Shown here: piece by piece, positions 45,278 to 56,350 of the stretch
How positions within the stretch are numbered: the first letter of the stretch is position 1
Layout: every line of letters starts with the position of its first letter
DNA from: Branchiostoma floridae
Lineage: Eukaryota; Chordata; Leptocardii; Amphioxiformes; Branchiostomatidae
Assembly: GCF_000003815.2 (NCBI RefSeq)
Contig: NC_049990.1
Span: 5,407,374-5,471,373, forward strand
Reading direction: 5' to 3'
DNA length: 64,000 bases
Position numbers and translations under genes: made by a program
Notes under the pieces: model-generated
What the model saw: only the letters and a program-made list of their open reading frames with translations
What the model was told of the DNA's origin: nothing
Databases searched by the model: none

Positions 45278-46175
45278 CTGCAGAATCATCAAAAGAACTT
45301 TATTAGCATTTGGCAGACTTGATTATCTACGTCACTAAGTTACAATGCATAAAAAAACTTTCTCAAATGGGTTGAAGAGCTTAAAAGAATTTGTGATATA
45401 GGAAATTATACTTTCTTGACATTATGATAACATTATGACATACATGATAACAAATTACCCCCCAAAAAAAAGGATGTTAAAAGTGCAGAAAACAGCTACA
45501 GAAGAATAGAAGTTACAACATGAATTAATACGGCTTTCCTCACTTCACTCTGGTGAAAATAAGTATCAAGCTCCGGTTAGGGCTGTCCCTTGGATAAGAC
45601 GTTTGAGATCAGCTACAGGGCTGACCGATTATAGTTGGACCTCTCCATAGGCAAGCATGTTGAAATACACTAAAACAAGGCTTCAGAAAAGTACTAACCC
45701 CAATTTCAATCTTAAAAAAATTTCTCCACCAGACAGCCACAAGGGTCGTCTTTGTAAAAACTAAAAGTAAACAGAGGGTTAACCACCTCAAACTCCGAGG
45801 AATCCCCGCTCTATGAAAGAAACCTCACCTTTGACCGCAGTTTTCTCCTGATACCACCAATATGACACAACAACAACTAAAACCCTTCCGCACCCCACCT
45901 AAACTGCTAAACTGAGCAAATTTTGACCAAAATGGGAAAGATTAGACCTTGCCTGTTCCTTCTATCCCAAAAAGTCTCCTGGTTGGGCCGAAATTTTCAA
46001 GGAAAAAGAAGATTTTAAAGGATTTTAAGTCACACCCAAATCGTCTTCCCATTTTGTGCCTTCTACCGCGCAACTCAACTGTGACGTCAGCCCTACACAT
46101 CAAGCCCACCATACATATCGAAAGGAGTAAAGGTCCTTCTCAGTGTGAGTGGTTCAAAATAGTTTTGTGCACAAC

Positions 46176-46644
46176 TTAGGCCACGTTGATTTGATTATAT
46201 GGATGACATCCGCGCTCGCACCAATTTTTGGCCATTTCCAAGAAAAAAAAAAATTTTCGACCACACAATAAATTGTGCAAAGCAGCTGTAAAATGAGCAC
46301 AAATATTCCGTAGATTGAAAAAAAAGTATCAGAAAACAGATAACTAATGCCATATATAGAATACCAAAATGAATCTAAACTCAAAGAATAAGGTGTGAAA
46401 GGACGGAAAGAAAAAAAATCTATTGTTGGTTGGGGGAGGTACCAGTACAGAAAATTCAGGTCCAGAGGATCATGGCATACCATACTATGTGTGTTTAGTC
46501 CTATGTTCAACCTTCCTGGCCACTTTGATATCATACTGAAGGCAACTTTTTTTTTTGGCCAAACTTTTTTTTTATTCGCTCTCTCGCATCAGTTTTGGAG
46601 TTCCCGGAGGATGTCATCCATATAATCAAATCAACATGGCCTTA
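46176..46644. mobile_element. Composite MITE inside the gene's last intron
   Basis: Left TAGGCCACGTTGATTTGATT, right ATCAAATCAACATGGCCTTA. Relative to 32841-33710 it is inverted and has lost most of the nested family 2 element, keeping only GGGGAGGTACCAGTACAGAA with TTCAGGTCCAGAGG. It lies wholly within the intron between the exons at 45178 and 46745. Confidence 0.95.
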
Positions 46645-46744
46645 CATTCAGTGCTTGGAGCCCCCAGCCTAATCAGTGCATATAAATGAAGCAAGAAGAA
46701 GACAATGAAAGAGAAGAAGAAAAGAAAGAGATTAGAGACATTAC

Positions 46745-46856
46745 CTCCTGGTCATGTGTTCTCCCAGGAACTTGATGAGGTTGCACTGCTCCTCAAAGTG
46801 CTGAAGCTTCTTCCTGTACTTCTTTCGCACATACTCCGACGCCTTGGGGTTGTGAG
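46745..46856 (-). CDS. Penultimate coding exon of the same unidentified gene
   Basis: On the minus strand the acceptor TTGTTTCCCCAG (ends 46857) opens the exon and the donor AG/GTAATG (46744-46741) closes it. It reads HNPKASEYVRKKYRKKLQHF then EEQCNLIKFLGEHMTRR. The lysine/arginine-rich YVRKKYRKKLQHFEEQ stretch is probably a basic helix. Two bases begin the exon, so an upstream exon ending with one base of an Ala/Ser/Pro/Thr codon must exist to the right, but I could not find it up to the window edge. Phase, length (112 bp) and both splice sites support a real exon. Function unknown. Confidence 0.85.
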
Positions 46857-47385
46857 CTGGGGAAACAAGAAAGGGAAATGTTCTTTACCAACAACCACAC
46901 AAGTGCTGCAAATGTTGACATGTGTAACAGTAGAATCGCCAAACTGACCATACTAAACGGCTTTTTGCCTTTTGTCATGGCGGTTTACGTTGCTGGGTTT
47001 GTGATCTGGCAGCCTGGATTCGGCATGGGTTTGAATCCCGGAAGTCAGGATATTGTTTCTGTCTCTACTCCTTTCTTACAAGTGGTGTAAGAGGGTCTGC
47101 ATGCTCTTTTACGTGCCTTATCACTCCACACCAGTTGGCATGTTTACTTGTTTCACTTGCCAGTATCAAAAACCATCTGTACAAAATTACTTCTTCATTT
47201 TGTCTTCAGGTTTTGTTTCTTACTTCAAGGACAAGAGCACCAAACTTGAGTGAATTCTTCTTGAAATAACATCCTGGCAAGAGACTCTCTCTTGTCTTTC
47301 TAATGATTCTGATCCAACTTTTATTTTCTTAAACTTAAGCTACAAAACTGGATCAATGCCTATTGTATCTCTGTCATCAGCACAG
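46857..47385. other. Presumed intron; SINE-like fragment at ~47000-47060
   Basis: ATCTGGCAGCCTGGATTCGG and CATGGGTTTGAATCCCGG look like a worn SINE head. AGAGGGTCTGCATGCTCTTT at 47090 belongs to the family seen at 56.7-58.8 kb. No exon found. Confidence 0.5.
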
Positions 47386-47389
47386 TTAA

Positions 47390-47732
47390 AGGCAACCTAA
47401 GCAATATCACATTGTTAAAAGTGGAAATATTCTGAATAAGGCAGTCTGTATAATATTGACATCTAATGCACTATTTAAGCACATTTACATCATTATTTCA
47501 TAAATTGACCCATTGAAAACAGCGCGGGAGGGATCAAGTCCTTATTTTGGGGGGGGGGGTACAATAATAAGGAATATCTTCGGGCAACTTGTGTCTGGGC
47601 TGTTTTTAGTCGCTCAAAGTATCAAATTATGATGTAAATGTGAGAATACAATGCAGATGTCAATATCATGCAGATTGCCTTAATTATTCAGAATATTTCC
47701 ACTTTGACTCTGTAATATTGCTTAGGTTGCCT
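47390..47732. mobile_element. MITE with ~110-bp arms and TTAA target duplication
   Basis: Starts AGGCAACCTAAGCAATAT and ends ATATTGCTTAGGTTGCCT, flanked on both sides by TTAA (47386-47389 and 47733-47736). Arms pair through AGTGGAAATATTCTGAATAA and GATATTGACATCTGCAT-type blocks. TTAA duplication is characteristic of piggyBac-type elements. A run of ten or eleven G lies in the centre. Confidence 0.95.
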
Positions 47733-47736
47733 TTAA

Positions 47737-47994
47737 GACAAGGTCTCTGTCTGCAATCTTAGTGATAACATGGTGTTGGAATGCGAAGGTAACTTCTTGA
47801 GTCAGAAGAATGTACCGAAGACCCTGAATGATTATGATGGTAGCCTTGAATAGACTGTATGTGGTGTCATAACAGTTGATACAACCTATAAGTTCATATT
47901 AAGGCATTATAAAGTTAATCTTTTGACTCTGTTCCTCCCAAGACCCCCAAATTTGACGATACTTGAATGTCAAGTTTAAAGTCATAGACTTTTA
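47737..47994. other. Presumed intron or intergenic, nothing seen
   Basis: No exon or element recognised. Confidence 0.5.
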
Positions 47995-48180
47995 TTAATG
48001 AAATTAATGAATAGATGGATGAATAAGTGAATGAGAAAATGGATGGATGAGTGAATGAATGGGTAAATGAATGAATGCATGAGTAAATGAATGGGTGAAA
48101 TGAATGATTGAATGAATGATTGAGTGAGTGAATGAATCAGTGAATGACTGAGTGAATGAATGAATGGATGAATGAATAGT
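47995..48180. repeat. (TGAA/TGGA)n microsatellite
   Basis: About 185 bp of tetranucleotide repeats (GAATGAATGAATGGATGAAT type). It directly adjoins the retrotransposon fragment. Confidence 0.95.
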
Positions 48181-48236
48181 TTTATTGAGAAAACATCCTT
48201 CCAAGATCCAACCATGACACCCACCTGGCTGAATTG

Positions 48237-49010
48237 ATGCCAGACTTTACAACATGTAACCATGGAGGTAATACAAGGTTCCCACTAGATTTAGATATAT
48301 CCCTGCGCACTGTAAAATTCTGGACACACTTAACACAACTAGACTCCGATACACACCCGCTGCAAGTTGATGCTCTCCGATTACAACATGCATCTCTGAC
48401 AAATAGTCGTCGACGGACATTATTACAGCGAGTTAAGGAGATCTTCGATCACTGTGGCTACTCATACTTATTATATGGTGATAGCACTAACTATGATCCT
48501 CAACATATATGCAATCTATTAAGGACAAGGTTTTCAGATATGTATATTCAAACTTTCTTCCATAATCTGTCTGCCGATACTGGCAAGCTTAGATTTTACA
48601 GAAAATTTAAAACCGAATATTGTATAGAGAAATATCTCGAACTTTGTGACTTTGAGCAGCGTTCAGCTACCAGTAAGATTAGAATTAGTGCCCACCCCCT
48701 GGAAATAGAAAAGGGGAGATATATGAAGCTACCTGTGTCCGAGAGGATTTGTAAATATTGCCCCTCAAATGCTGTGGAAGACGAGAGTCATTTTATCACT
48801 AATTGTTCTTTTTATGATGATATAAGAAACCAACTATTTATGAGTGTATCCAAAATACACGCTTACTTTCCAACTATTCCTGACAATGAAAAATCAATCC
48901 TACTATTAAAATCAAAGAACCCACACATTATAAAAGAAGTGGGTAAATTCGTCTTCCACTGCCTAAAGAGAAGAAGTCTAACCCAACAAAACCAGTATAA
49001 TGTACACTAG
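48237..49010 (+). pseudogene. 5'-truncated non-LTR retrotransposon ORF2 (C-terminal domain)
   Basis: An intact frame of ~257 codons ending at 49008-49010. It has LRFYRKFKTEYCIEKYL, RSATSKIRISAHPLEIEKGR and a CX2CX9HX4C zinc-knuckle-like motif (CKYC...H...C in ICKYCPSNAVEDESHFITNC), then FVFHCLKRRSLTQQ. This layout (basic KLR.Y..FK..., R..L..LR.S.H.L.IE.GR, CCHC finger) is the known C-terminal region of retrotransposon ORF2 proteins, downstream of the polymerase, so the catalytic domains are gone. The frame starts right after a microsatellite, with no promoter. The lack of stops suggests a recent insertion. A decayed relative lies at 13985-14285. Confidence 0.9.
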
Positions 49011-49132
49011 CACAGCATAGTCATAGAATGTAGCTCCTAGCACCTTTGTATTTTTCCTTATTTTACATGTTGTTTGTACCTGCAATTAGCCCTCGGGCAA
49101 GAACTTGCAATAAACATATCATTATACATTAC
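49011..49132 (+). mobile_element. 3' UTR of the retrotransposon with polyadenylation signal
   Basis: CCTGCAATTAGCCCTCGGGC then AAGAACTTGCAATAAACATA closes the element; the same tail is on the minus strand at 13990-14030. Confidence 0.85.
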
Positions 49133-49144
49133 GTCCACAATGTA

Positions 49145-49341
49145 ATACTGTAAATGCATTTAAGTTCGCAGGGATTTAATTTCGCAGTAGCGGGAAAATG
49201 GACTTTTCGCAGTGGTTTTAATTTCGCGGTAGCACCATGCACTGTATTCTCTTACTGTTATGGAAAAATGTTTGCGGTGGTTTTAAATTCGCGGTGAAGC
49301 AACCGCCGCGAAAACCGCGAACATTTCTGCATTTACAGTAT
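49145..49341. mobile_element. MITE with ATACTGTAAATGC termini
   Basis: Begins ATACTGTAAATGCATTTAAG and ends TGCATTTACAGTAT. The interior has repeated TTTAATTTCGC and GGTTTTAAATTCGCGG. Weaker relatives appear at 49500-49740 and 54990-55210. Confidence 0.9.
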
Positions 49342-50089
49342 ACTTTGCCATGTGTTACACATGTCACAGCCAGCCTTTCCCAACCACTCATCACCCTTAT
49401 CAGTAGCCAACAGCACTTATCAGCAGCACAGCTCTCAGCACTGGAGGCTGGAGCCCAGATGGCCCTGCTAGTCACCACTAAAGCCTTCAACATGGATTAC
49501 CAAATACAGTATATACTGCAATGGGTGAAATGTTCTCTGTGGTTTTTTTTTAAAGTTGGCAATTTTTGCAGCAACCTCTTCACTACAAACTTCAAACCCA
49601 CTTCAGATTTCTTCTGTCATCAGCCTGCCTTGCTTCAACCATGAACTTGAGACCACCACAAACACTGTTATTTTGTAATTACTCACTACTGTGATATGAA
49701 ATCCCCGCGAACATTTTCCCTTTTACAATGCCTCCCCAAATGGGCTTACTCTAAGATTATTATGATATACAACATAGCATGAGTCAGGGACATGGCAGCT
49801 GACATTTCTCTTCTTGGAAGGACTTTCAGTTTTATTTCTGAAAGAGATATTAATCTATCTGACATATACTCTGGACAGGAGACTTTGTATTAACGTGAAT
49901 TGGTGTGGATTATAGACAAAATTTAGCACACATGAACACAGGGATGGACAAAAATATTTTCCCCATCTGTACAAAAAATCTGAACTTCATGAGATGAAAT
50001 TGATGGAGATGTATTTCTTATAAGCTTATGATTATAGATTTAACCAAGAAAATCTACAACGTTGGCTTTCAATTAACGAATCGGCTGGA
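49342..50089. other. No convincing exon
   Basis: The 135-codon plus frame (49237-49644) begins inside the MITE and has no supporting splice sites. A GC-richer patch at 49360-49490 is the only coding-like part. Confidence 0.4.
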
Positions 50090-50580
50090 AAGAAGTCAAA
50101 GCAAGAGGCAGCCCTGTCCTGCTACTAGCCACTTCTGTTGCCATGGCAACAAGAAGTCTTGTGACATTGCCAGGTTGGATGTGTCAGAGAAAGAAGGTTA
50201 TACGAGCTCTTTGATCTGAGTGACACCTGAACAGTTCCATAATGCAACACAAACACCTGACACAGCATTTGAGCATTTTAGGCTGCTCTGTTCCCAAGGC
50301 AACAGGAAGTCACATGACCTTACCAGGTTGTATGTCTGTGAGTGACACCTGAACAGTACCATAACACAACATGAACACCACACAGCATTTGCGCATTTCA
50401 GGCTGTTCTGTTGCCAGGGCAACAAGATATCATGTGACCTTGCCAGGTTGTACATGTCTGTTCTGTTGCCAGGCAACAAGAAGTCACATGACCTTGCCAG
50501 GTTGGATGTGTCAGTGTGACCACCTGAGCCGTTCTATAACACAACACAAACACCACACAGCAGTTTCAGACACAAGCCTG
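50090..50580. repeat. Tandem repeat carrying RFX X-box palindromes
   Basis: Three to four units of ~60-130 bp share TGACCTTGCCAGGTTG, CACCTGAACAGT and the palindromes GTTGCCATGGCAAC (50137), GTTCCCAAGGCAAC (50290), GTTGCCAGGGCAAC (50410) and GTTGCCAGGCAAC (50465). The RFX consensus is GTNRCC(0-3N)RGYAAC; three of the four fit completely. Confidence 0.8.
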
Positions 50581-50603
50581 CTGACAGACAGCACACTCCC
50601 ACC

Positions 50604-53167
50604 AGCAGTGCCCTGTCATGGTCCAGGGTGCACCCTCTCTAACTCTGTTTTCCTTAGCCCTTGTGTCATGGTCCAGGGTGCACCCTCTCTAACTCTGTTT
50701 TCCTTAGGCCTTGTGTCATGGTCCAGGGTGCGCCCTCTCTAACTCTGTTTTCCTTAGGCCTTGTGTCATGGTCCAGGGTGCGCCCTCTCTAACTCTGTTT
50801 TCCTTAGGCCTTGTGTCATGGTCCAGGGTGCATCCTCTCTAACTCTGTTTTCCTTAGCCCTAATGTGTCATGGTCCAGGGTGCACCCTCTCTAACTCTGT
50901 TTTCCTTAGGCCTTGTGTCATGGTCCAGGGTGCACCCTCTCTAACTCTGTTTTCCTTAGGCCTTGTGTCATGGTCCAGGGTGCCCCCTCTCTAACTCTGT
51001 TTTCCTTAGACCTTGTGTCATGATCCAGGGTGCACCCTCTCTAACTCTGTTTTCCTTACGCCTTGTGTCATGCGCCAGGGGGCACCCTCTCTAACTCTGT
51101 TTTCCTTAGCCCTTGTGTCATGGGCCAGGGAGCACCCTCTCTAACTCTGTTTTCCATAGCCCTTGTGTCATGGTCCAGGGTGCGCCCTCTCTAACTCTGT
51201 TTTCCTTAGGCCTTGTGTCATGGTCCAGGGTGCACCCTCTCTAACTCTGTTTTCCTTAGCCCTAATGTGGCATGGTCCAGGGTGCACCCTCTCTAACTCT
51301 GTTTTCCTTAGGCCTTGTGTCATGGTCCAGGGTGCACCCTCTCTAACTCTGTTTTCCATAGCCCTTGTGTCATGGTCCAGGGTGCGCCCTCTCTAACTCT
51401 GTTTTCCTTAGGCCTTGTGTCATGGTCCAGGGTGCACCCTCTCTAACTCTGTTTTCCTTAGGCCTTGTGTCATGGTCCAGGGTGCACCCTCTCTAACTCT
51501 GTTTTCCTTAGCCCTAATGTGTCATGGTCCAGGGTGCACCCTCTCTAACTCTGTTTTCCTTAGGCCTTGTGTCATGGTCCAGGGTGCACCTTCTCTAACT
51601 CTGTTTTCCTTAGGCCTTGTGTCATGGTCCAGGGTGCACCCTCTCTAACTCTGTTTTCCTTAGCCCTTGTGTCATGGTCCAGGGTGCATCCTCTCTAACT
51701 CTGTTTTCCTTAGGCCTTGTGTCATGGTCCAGGGTGCACCCTCTCTAACTGTTTTCCTTAGGCCTTGTGTCATGGTCCAGGGTGCACCCTCTTTAACTCT
51801 GTTTTCCATAGCCCTTGTGTCATGGTCCAGGGTGCACCCTCCTCTCTAACTGTTTTCCTAAGGCCTTGTGTCATGGTCCAGGGTGCACCCTCTCTAACTC
51901 TGTTTTCCTTAGCCCTTGTGTCATGGTCCAGGGTGCACCTTCTCTAACTCTGTTTTCCTTAGGCCTTGTGTCATGGTCCAGGGTGCACCCTCTCTAACTC
52001 TGTTTTCCTTAGGCCTTGTGTCATGGTCCAGGGTGCACCCTCTTTAACTCTGTTTTCCTTAGGCCTTGTGTCATGGTCCAGGGTGCACCCTCTCTAACTG
52101 TTTTCCTTAGGCCTTGTGTCATGGTCCAGGGTGCACCCTCTTTAACTCTGTTTTCCATAGCCCTTGTGTCATGGTCCAGGGTGCACCCTCCTCTCTAACT
52201 GTTTTCCTAAGGCCTTGTGTCATGGTCCAGGGTGCACCCTCTCTAACTCTGTTTTCCTTAGGCCTTGTGTCATGGTCCAGGGTGCGCCCTCTTTAACTGT
52301 TTTCCTTAGGCCTTGTGTCATGGTCCAGGGTGCACCCTCTTTAACTCTGTTTTCCTTAGGCCTTGTGTCATGGTCCAGGGTGCGCCCTCTCTAACTCTGT
52401 TTTCCTTAGCCCTTGTGTCATGATCCAGGGTGCACCTTCTCTAACTCTGTTTTCCTTAGGCCTTGTGTCATGGTCCAGGGTGCGCCCTCTCTAACTCTGT
52501 TTTCCTTAGGCCTTGTGTCATGGTCCAGGGTGTAACCTTCTCTAACTCTGTTTTCCTTAGGCCTTGTGTCATGGTCCAGGGTGCACCCTCTCTAACTCTG
52601 TTTTCCTTAGGCCTTGTGTCATGGTCCAGGTTGCACCCTCTCTAACTCTGTTTTCCTTAGGCCTTGTGTCATGGTCCAGGGTGCACCCTCTCTAACTCTG
52701 TGTTCCTTAGCCCTTGTGTCATGGTCCAGGGTGCACCCTCTCTAACTCTGTGTTCCTTAGCCCTTGTGTCATGGTCCAGGGTGCACCCTCTCTAACTCTG
52801 TGTTCCTTAGCCCTTGTGTCATGGTCCAGGGTGCACCCTCTCTAACTCTGTGTTCCTTAGCCCTTGTGTCATGGTCCAGGGTGCACCCTCTCTAACTCTG
52901 TTTTCCTTAGGCCTTGTGTCATGGTCCAGGGTGTCCCTCTCTAACTCTGTTTTCCATAGCCCTTGTGTCATGGTCCAGGGTGCACCCTCTCTAACTCTGT
53001 TTTCCATAGCCCTTGTGTCATGGTCCAGGGTGCACCCTCTCTAACTCTGTTTTCCTTAGGCCTTGTGTCATGGTCCAGGGTGCGCCCTCTCTAACTCTGT
53101 TTTCCTTAGGCCTTGTGTCATGGTCCAGGGTGCACCCTCTCTAACTCTGTTTTCCTTAGGCCTTGTG
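50604..53167 (+). repeat. Minisatellite, 50-bp unit, about 51 copies
   Basis: The unit contains CCTTGTGTCATGGTCCAG, the palindrome GGGTGCACCC, TCTCTAACTCTG and TTTTCCTTAG. Variants cluster: CCATAG for CCTTAG, a 52-bp form with CCCTAATGTG, 48-bp forms lacking CT after TAA, and four consecutive TGTGTTCCTTAG units (52698-52860). All 60-77-codon frames here (CHGPGCTLSNSVFLRP, CVMVQGAPSLTLFS) are this repeat cycling through frames and are not genes. Confidence 0.98.
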
Positions 53168-53587
53168 CAAGCCTACTGTAATGTGGTTCCTTCTGGAATA
53201 ACTGTCATGTCAGTCACAGGGTCTAGTCTGATACAGTAAAGCTTGGATAGAAGTCAGCCTTGAATGGCTTTTTTGCATTAAAACTCTGGTCAAAAGCTAA
53301 GTGCTACTAACAAATATGTAATGTACTCTATAGTTTGTACATTTAGAACACTTTACTTGAATATATGGATAATTCCACAGGTGTATCATCTGGGAGTATC
53401 ATGTAAATCATTCAAAGAGGCAAAATGAGGAAATAATCTTTATGCCGTAAAATGCTAAAAAAAGAAGAAAAAAAGAAAACGGATTTACAGTACCCAAAAT
53501 TCAACATCAAAGTCAAAGAACATGTGAAAGAACAAAAAAGAATTTCTTCCACTTTACATTTACAACTTTTCTTCTTTTCTTTCTTCG
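53168..53587. other. No gene seen
   Basis: AT-rich sequence. Confidence 0.5.
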
Positions 53588-53672
53588 CCTAACTTTTTTC
53601 CACGCACACTCGCATCTGTTTTGCGGTGCCCAGAGAATGTAATCCATATAATCAAATCAGTATGGCCTTGTT
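53588..53672. mobile_element. Right end of a family 1 MITE
   Basis: CGCATCTGTTTTGCGG then ATCCATATAATCAAATCAGT and ATGGCCTTG. No matching left end nearby. Confidence 0.8.
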
Positions 53673-53787
53673 ATGGAAACAAAATTTACAACTTATGACA
53701 AGAAAACATTCCTTAGGGTCAAAAAAGTAAATTCCTTAGAAGGCATGTGATGATAAAATGTCATTATGACAGGTTTCAGACATATAC

Positions 53788-54077
53788 GACCGGTGCAATG
53801 GCCAAGTGGGTGGAGTGTTCGCCTTGCATTCATGTGTCGTGAGTTCGATCCCCGGCTGAGTCATACCAAAGACTTTAAAAATGGTACATGCTGCTTTCTC
53901 TGCTTAGTACTCAGCATTCGGGAAAGAGTATGGAAGTTCAATACTCGCCACTACCAGTGGACTAGCCCCCTGCTGTAGTGATTACACAAAGTTGTGTGGC
54001 CCTGGGCTACTGAAACGGAGATGGGCGCTGCCCTTATGCCCCATCAGGCACGGAAGGACTTTGACTTTGACTTTGAC
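53788..54077 (+). mobile_element. tRNA-derived SINE (most complete copy)
   Basis: The head has AATGGCCAAGTGGGTGG (A-box-like) and GTGAGTTCGATCCCCGG (B box). The body has GTACATGCTGCTTTCTCTGC, ACAAAGTTGTGTGGCCC and ACGGAGATGGGCGCTGCCC. The tail is a short TTTGAC repeat (GGACTTTGACTTTGACTTTG). CAGACATATA before and CAGACATACA after look like target-site duplications. Copies lie at 7525 and (tail) 2835. Confidence 0.9.
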
Positions 54078-56350
54078 AGACATACACAAGCATGAGCTCC
54101 AGGGCAAACACTTGAGTCCATAAATCCAGACTACTGGCTAGTAATTTGGGGATTTATTACATAAGATATTGCACACAGGAAACTTAAGATGGAAATAAGT
54201 AAATCATGTCCTGTAACCAGATATTTCGGAAGTGTCGTAACTTCCAGCTATTCCAGCAGGGCTGTCTCCAGCTTTTATTTTCCAGTCTTGCTCCTTGATT
54301 TGAAGCAAATGCTGTTGATTTTGTTGCTAAATCTGTTATCTTAAGATTACAAAACTACATTTTCATTAATTTCATGTCAGGAAGTTCAAATTTGTTGAAC
54401 AAGCATGGTGACATTTATGTCAGTCCCAACAAGAAAATGTCCATCCCTGGATGGAAGGATGGGTCCTGGAGACATCTCTGTATCTAATTTAAAATAGATC
54501 CTCTTAGAAAATATTGCATAATGCTTGCAGTTTTCCTTTAAAACAACTAAGTTGACAAAGTACAACAAAATGATACTACAGGAACTGTCAACTACCTGCA
54601 TTTGGTAACAATCAATATGACTTTTCCCTACATGTAAACAGCATGATAATCCATTTTCAAGCTTCGCAAGATTTTAGATTAATTAGAAACAAGTTTGTGC
54701 CAAAACAAAGAAGTAGGGAATCAACACCTGGACAATTGTGCATTATATAGTTGAGTAACGTTGTCATACATGTGCACATACCCTGGCCTTGTCTAGTGTC
54801 CAAATTGTACTAAAAGGCACACCTGCAAAGCTGAGAAGAGAGGCCAAAATAGTGTCAACAGGTTGAAGATATGAAAAGTTTGGAGAAAAACTTATTTTGG
54901 CAGATGGGGGTCCCATGGGGGGATCTATAATTGGCAGGCAGAAAATCCAGATTTCGCACCCCCCACAAGTGCCTTCACTCAGTGCCAACTTGAAGGCTGT
55001 CAGAACTTATTACAGTAATTCTTCAAATCTTCACAGTAGTTTTCTGTTCAAGCTTTTCACAGTTACCGTATCACTGCAAACTTTATACCACTAATGTTTC
55101 CATTACAGTGCAGTACGTGACTATAGTGCTATCACAAACTTAAAACCATCGCAAACACACACAATTTTCTCTTCACCACAAATTAAATCACCACAAACTT
55201 AAAAGCCATTTTACGATACTTGATGAAACGCAAGGCTGCTGATGTTTGTAGGCGATTTCCTTGTTACCAAGACCAACACCCAAACCCATTGCCAAGTGCA
55301 TGCCTGAGTCATGGTTTATCTCAATGCCACGCACATTTTCATCACTTTCTTAGAACTTCAAAATACCATCTGCTAGAGGAAATTGATTTTTTTGCTGTTT
55401 AATTGAAATTCAAGAAAAACAGTTTCCAAAGGAGTAAACTTGTGTAGATCAGAGTTTATTGCTTTCTAACAGAGTTGAAAATGAATACATAGTACTACAT
55501 GTAAATCAAAGCAAGTCCTCAAAGCTTTAACTGATTCATTATCATTGTCAATAAAAATCTTGCAGGTCCTTTTTACTTTAAATGGTACAAGGAATTAGCC
55601 AATCAATTTCTGGTGGTCGTTCAAAACTTTTATCTGACTTGCTCTCACTCCATGGAGAGCCTTGTAAAGTGGTGTGATATGAGAAGCAGCTTTCCCTTGA
55701 GGGTCTGCATGGGGGTTGAGACAACTTGTAAAGAAAAGAGGAATACTTAGCTTTCTCCCCTTGCTTGCCAACTGGCAACAGAGCAACTTGGCACAAAACT
55801 ACCATCTGCCCAACCCTACAACAACCTAACCTTTCATATACCGCACTGTGTTAAGTTTGTATACACTGGAGGCCGGCGGCCTGTTGTCATGGTGGGAGAA
55901 TTTATCAGTTCAAAGTTGTGGAAAAGACTTTTGCCTCCGGAGGTTACCCCACTGACAGGTGGTCCTGATGACACCCCAAGGCATGCTGGAAAAGGTCCAA
56001 GTTGGCACACCCTTGAACAAGGTCGGGCCTCAGGTTGGAATTTTCTCCAAGGATATCAAAGACGGTTCCTAGGAGCTCCTTCAACGCAAGCACAACTGGC
56101 CACAAAAGTTAACTACCGCCTAGTTTATGTGGTGTTGGATTGGTGGTAATGATTCTAGCGTAAAGCTTTTATAGCGCCCTTCTAGGGGTGCTACTACTGC
56201 TGTGATCATCGTAAACTTGTACTGATCTGACACACTACAAATTCTTTAGAAGGTGCCTAACTTGGCCTTGAACCCAAATGCAATCAATATGGCTAGTAAA
56301 GAGTTGCATCTTTCATGACTGTATTAAACAAGATGCCTGTACATCTGGAA
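54078..56350. other. Intergenic or intronic; no convincing exon
   Basis: 54990-55210 holds a degraded element with repeated ACCACAAACTTAAAA. AGGGTCTGCATGGGGG occurs at 55693. The 86-codon plus frame at 55889 lies in a GC-richer patch but has no splice sites or motif that I recognise. Confidence 0.5.

Noticed and set aside
49237-49644. 135-codon plus-strand frame
   Set aside because: Starts inside the ATACTGTAAATGC MITE and crosses its end; no splice or domain support.
50371-53044. Many 60-77-codon frames with CHGPGCTLSNSV and CVMVQGAPSLTLF repeats
   Set aside because: They are the 50-bp minisatellite read in successive frames; one frame has a TAA in every unit, so no long protein is possible.
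55889-56149. 86-codon plus-strand frame in a GC-richer patch
   Set aside because: No splice sites, no known motif, and no in-frame context; insufficient support.
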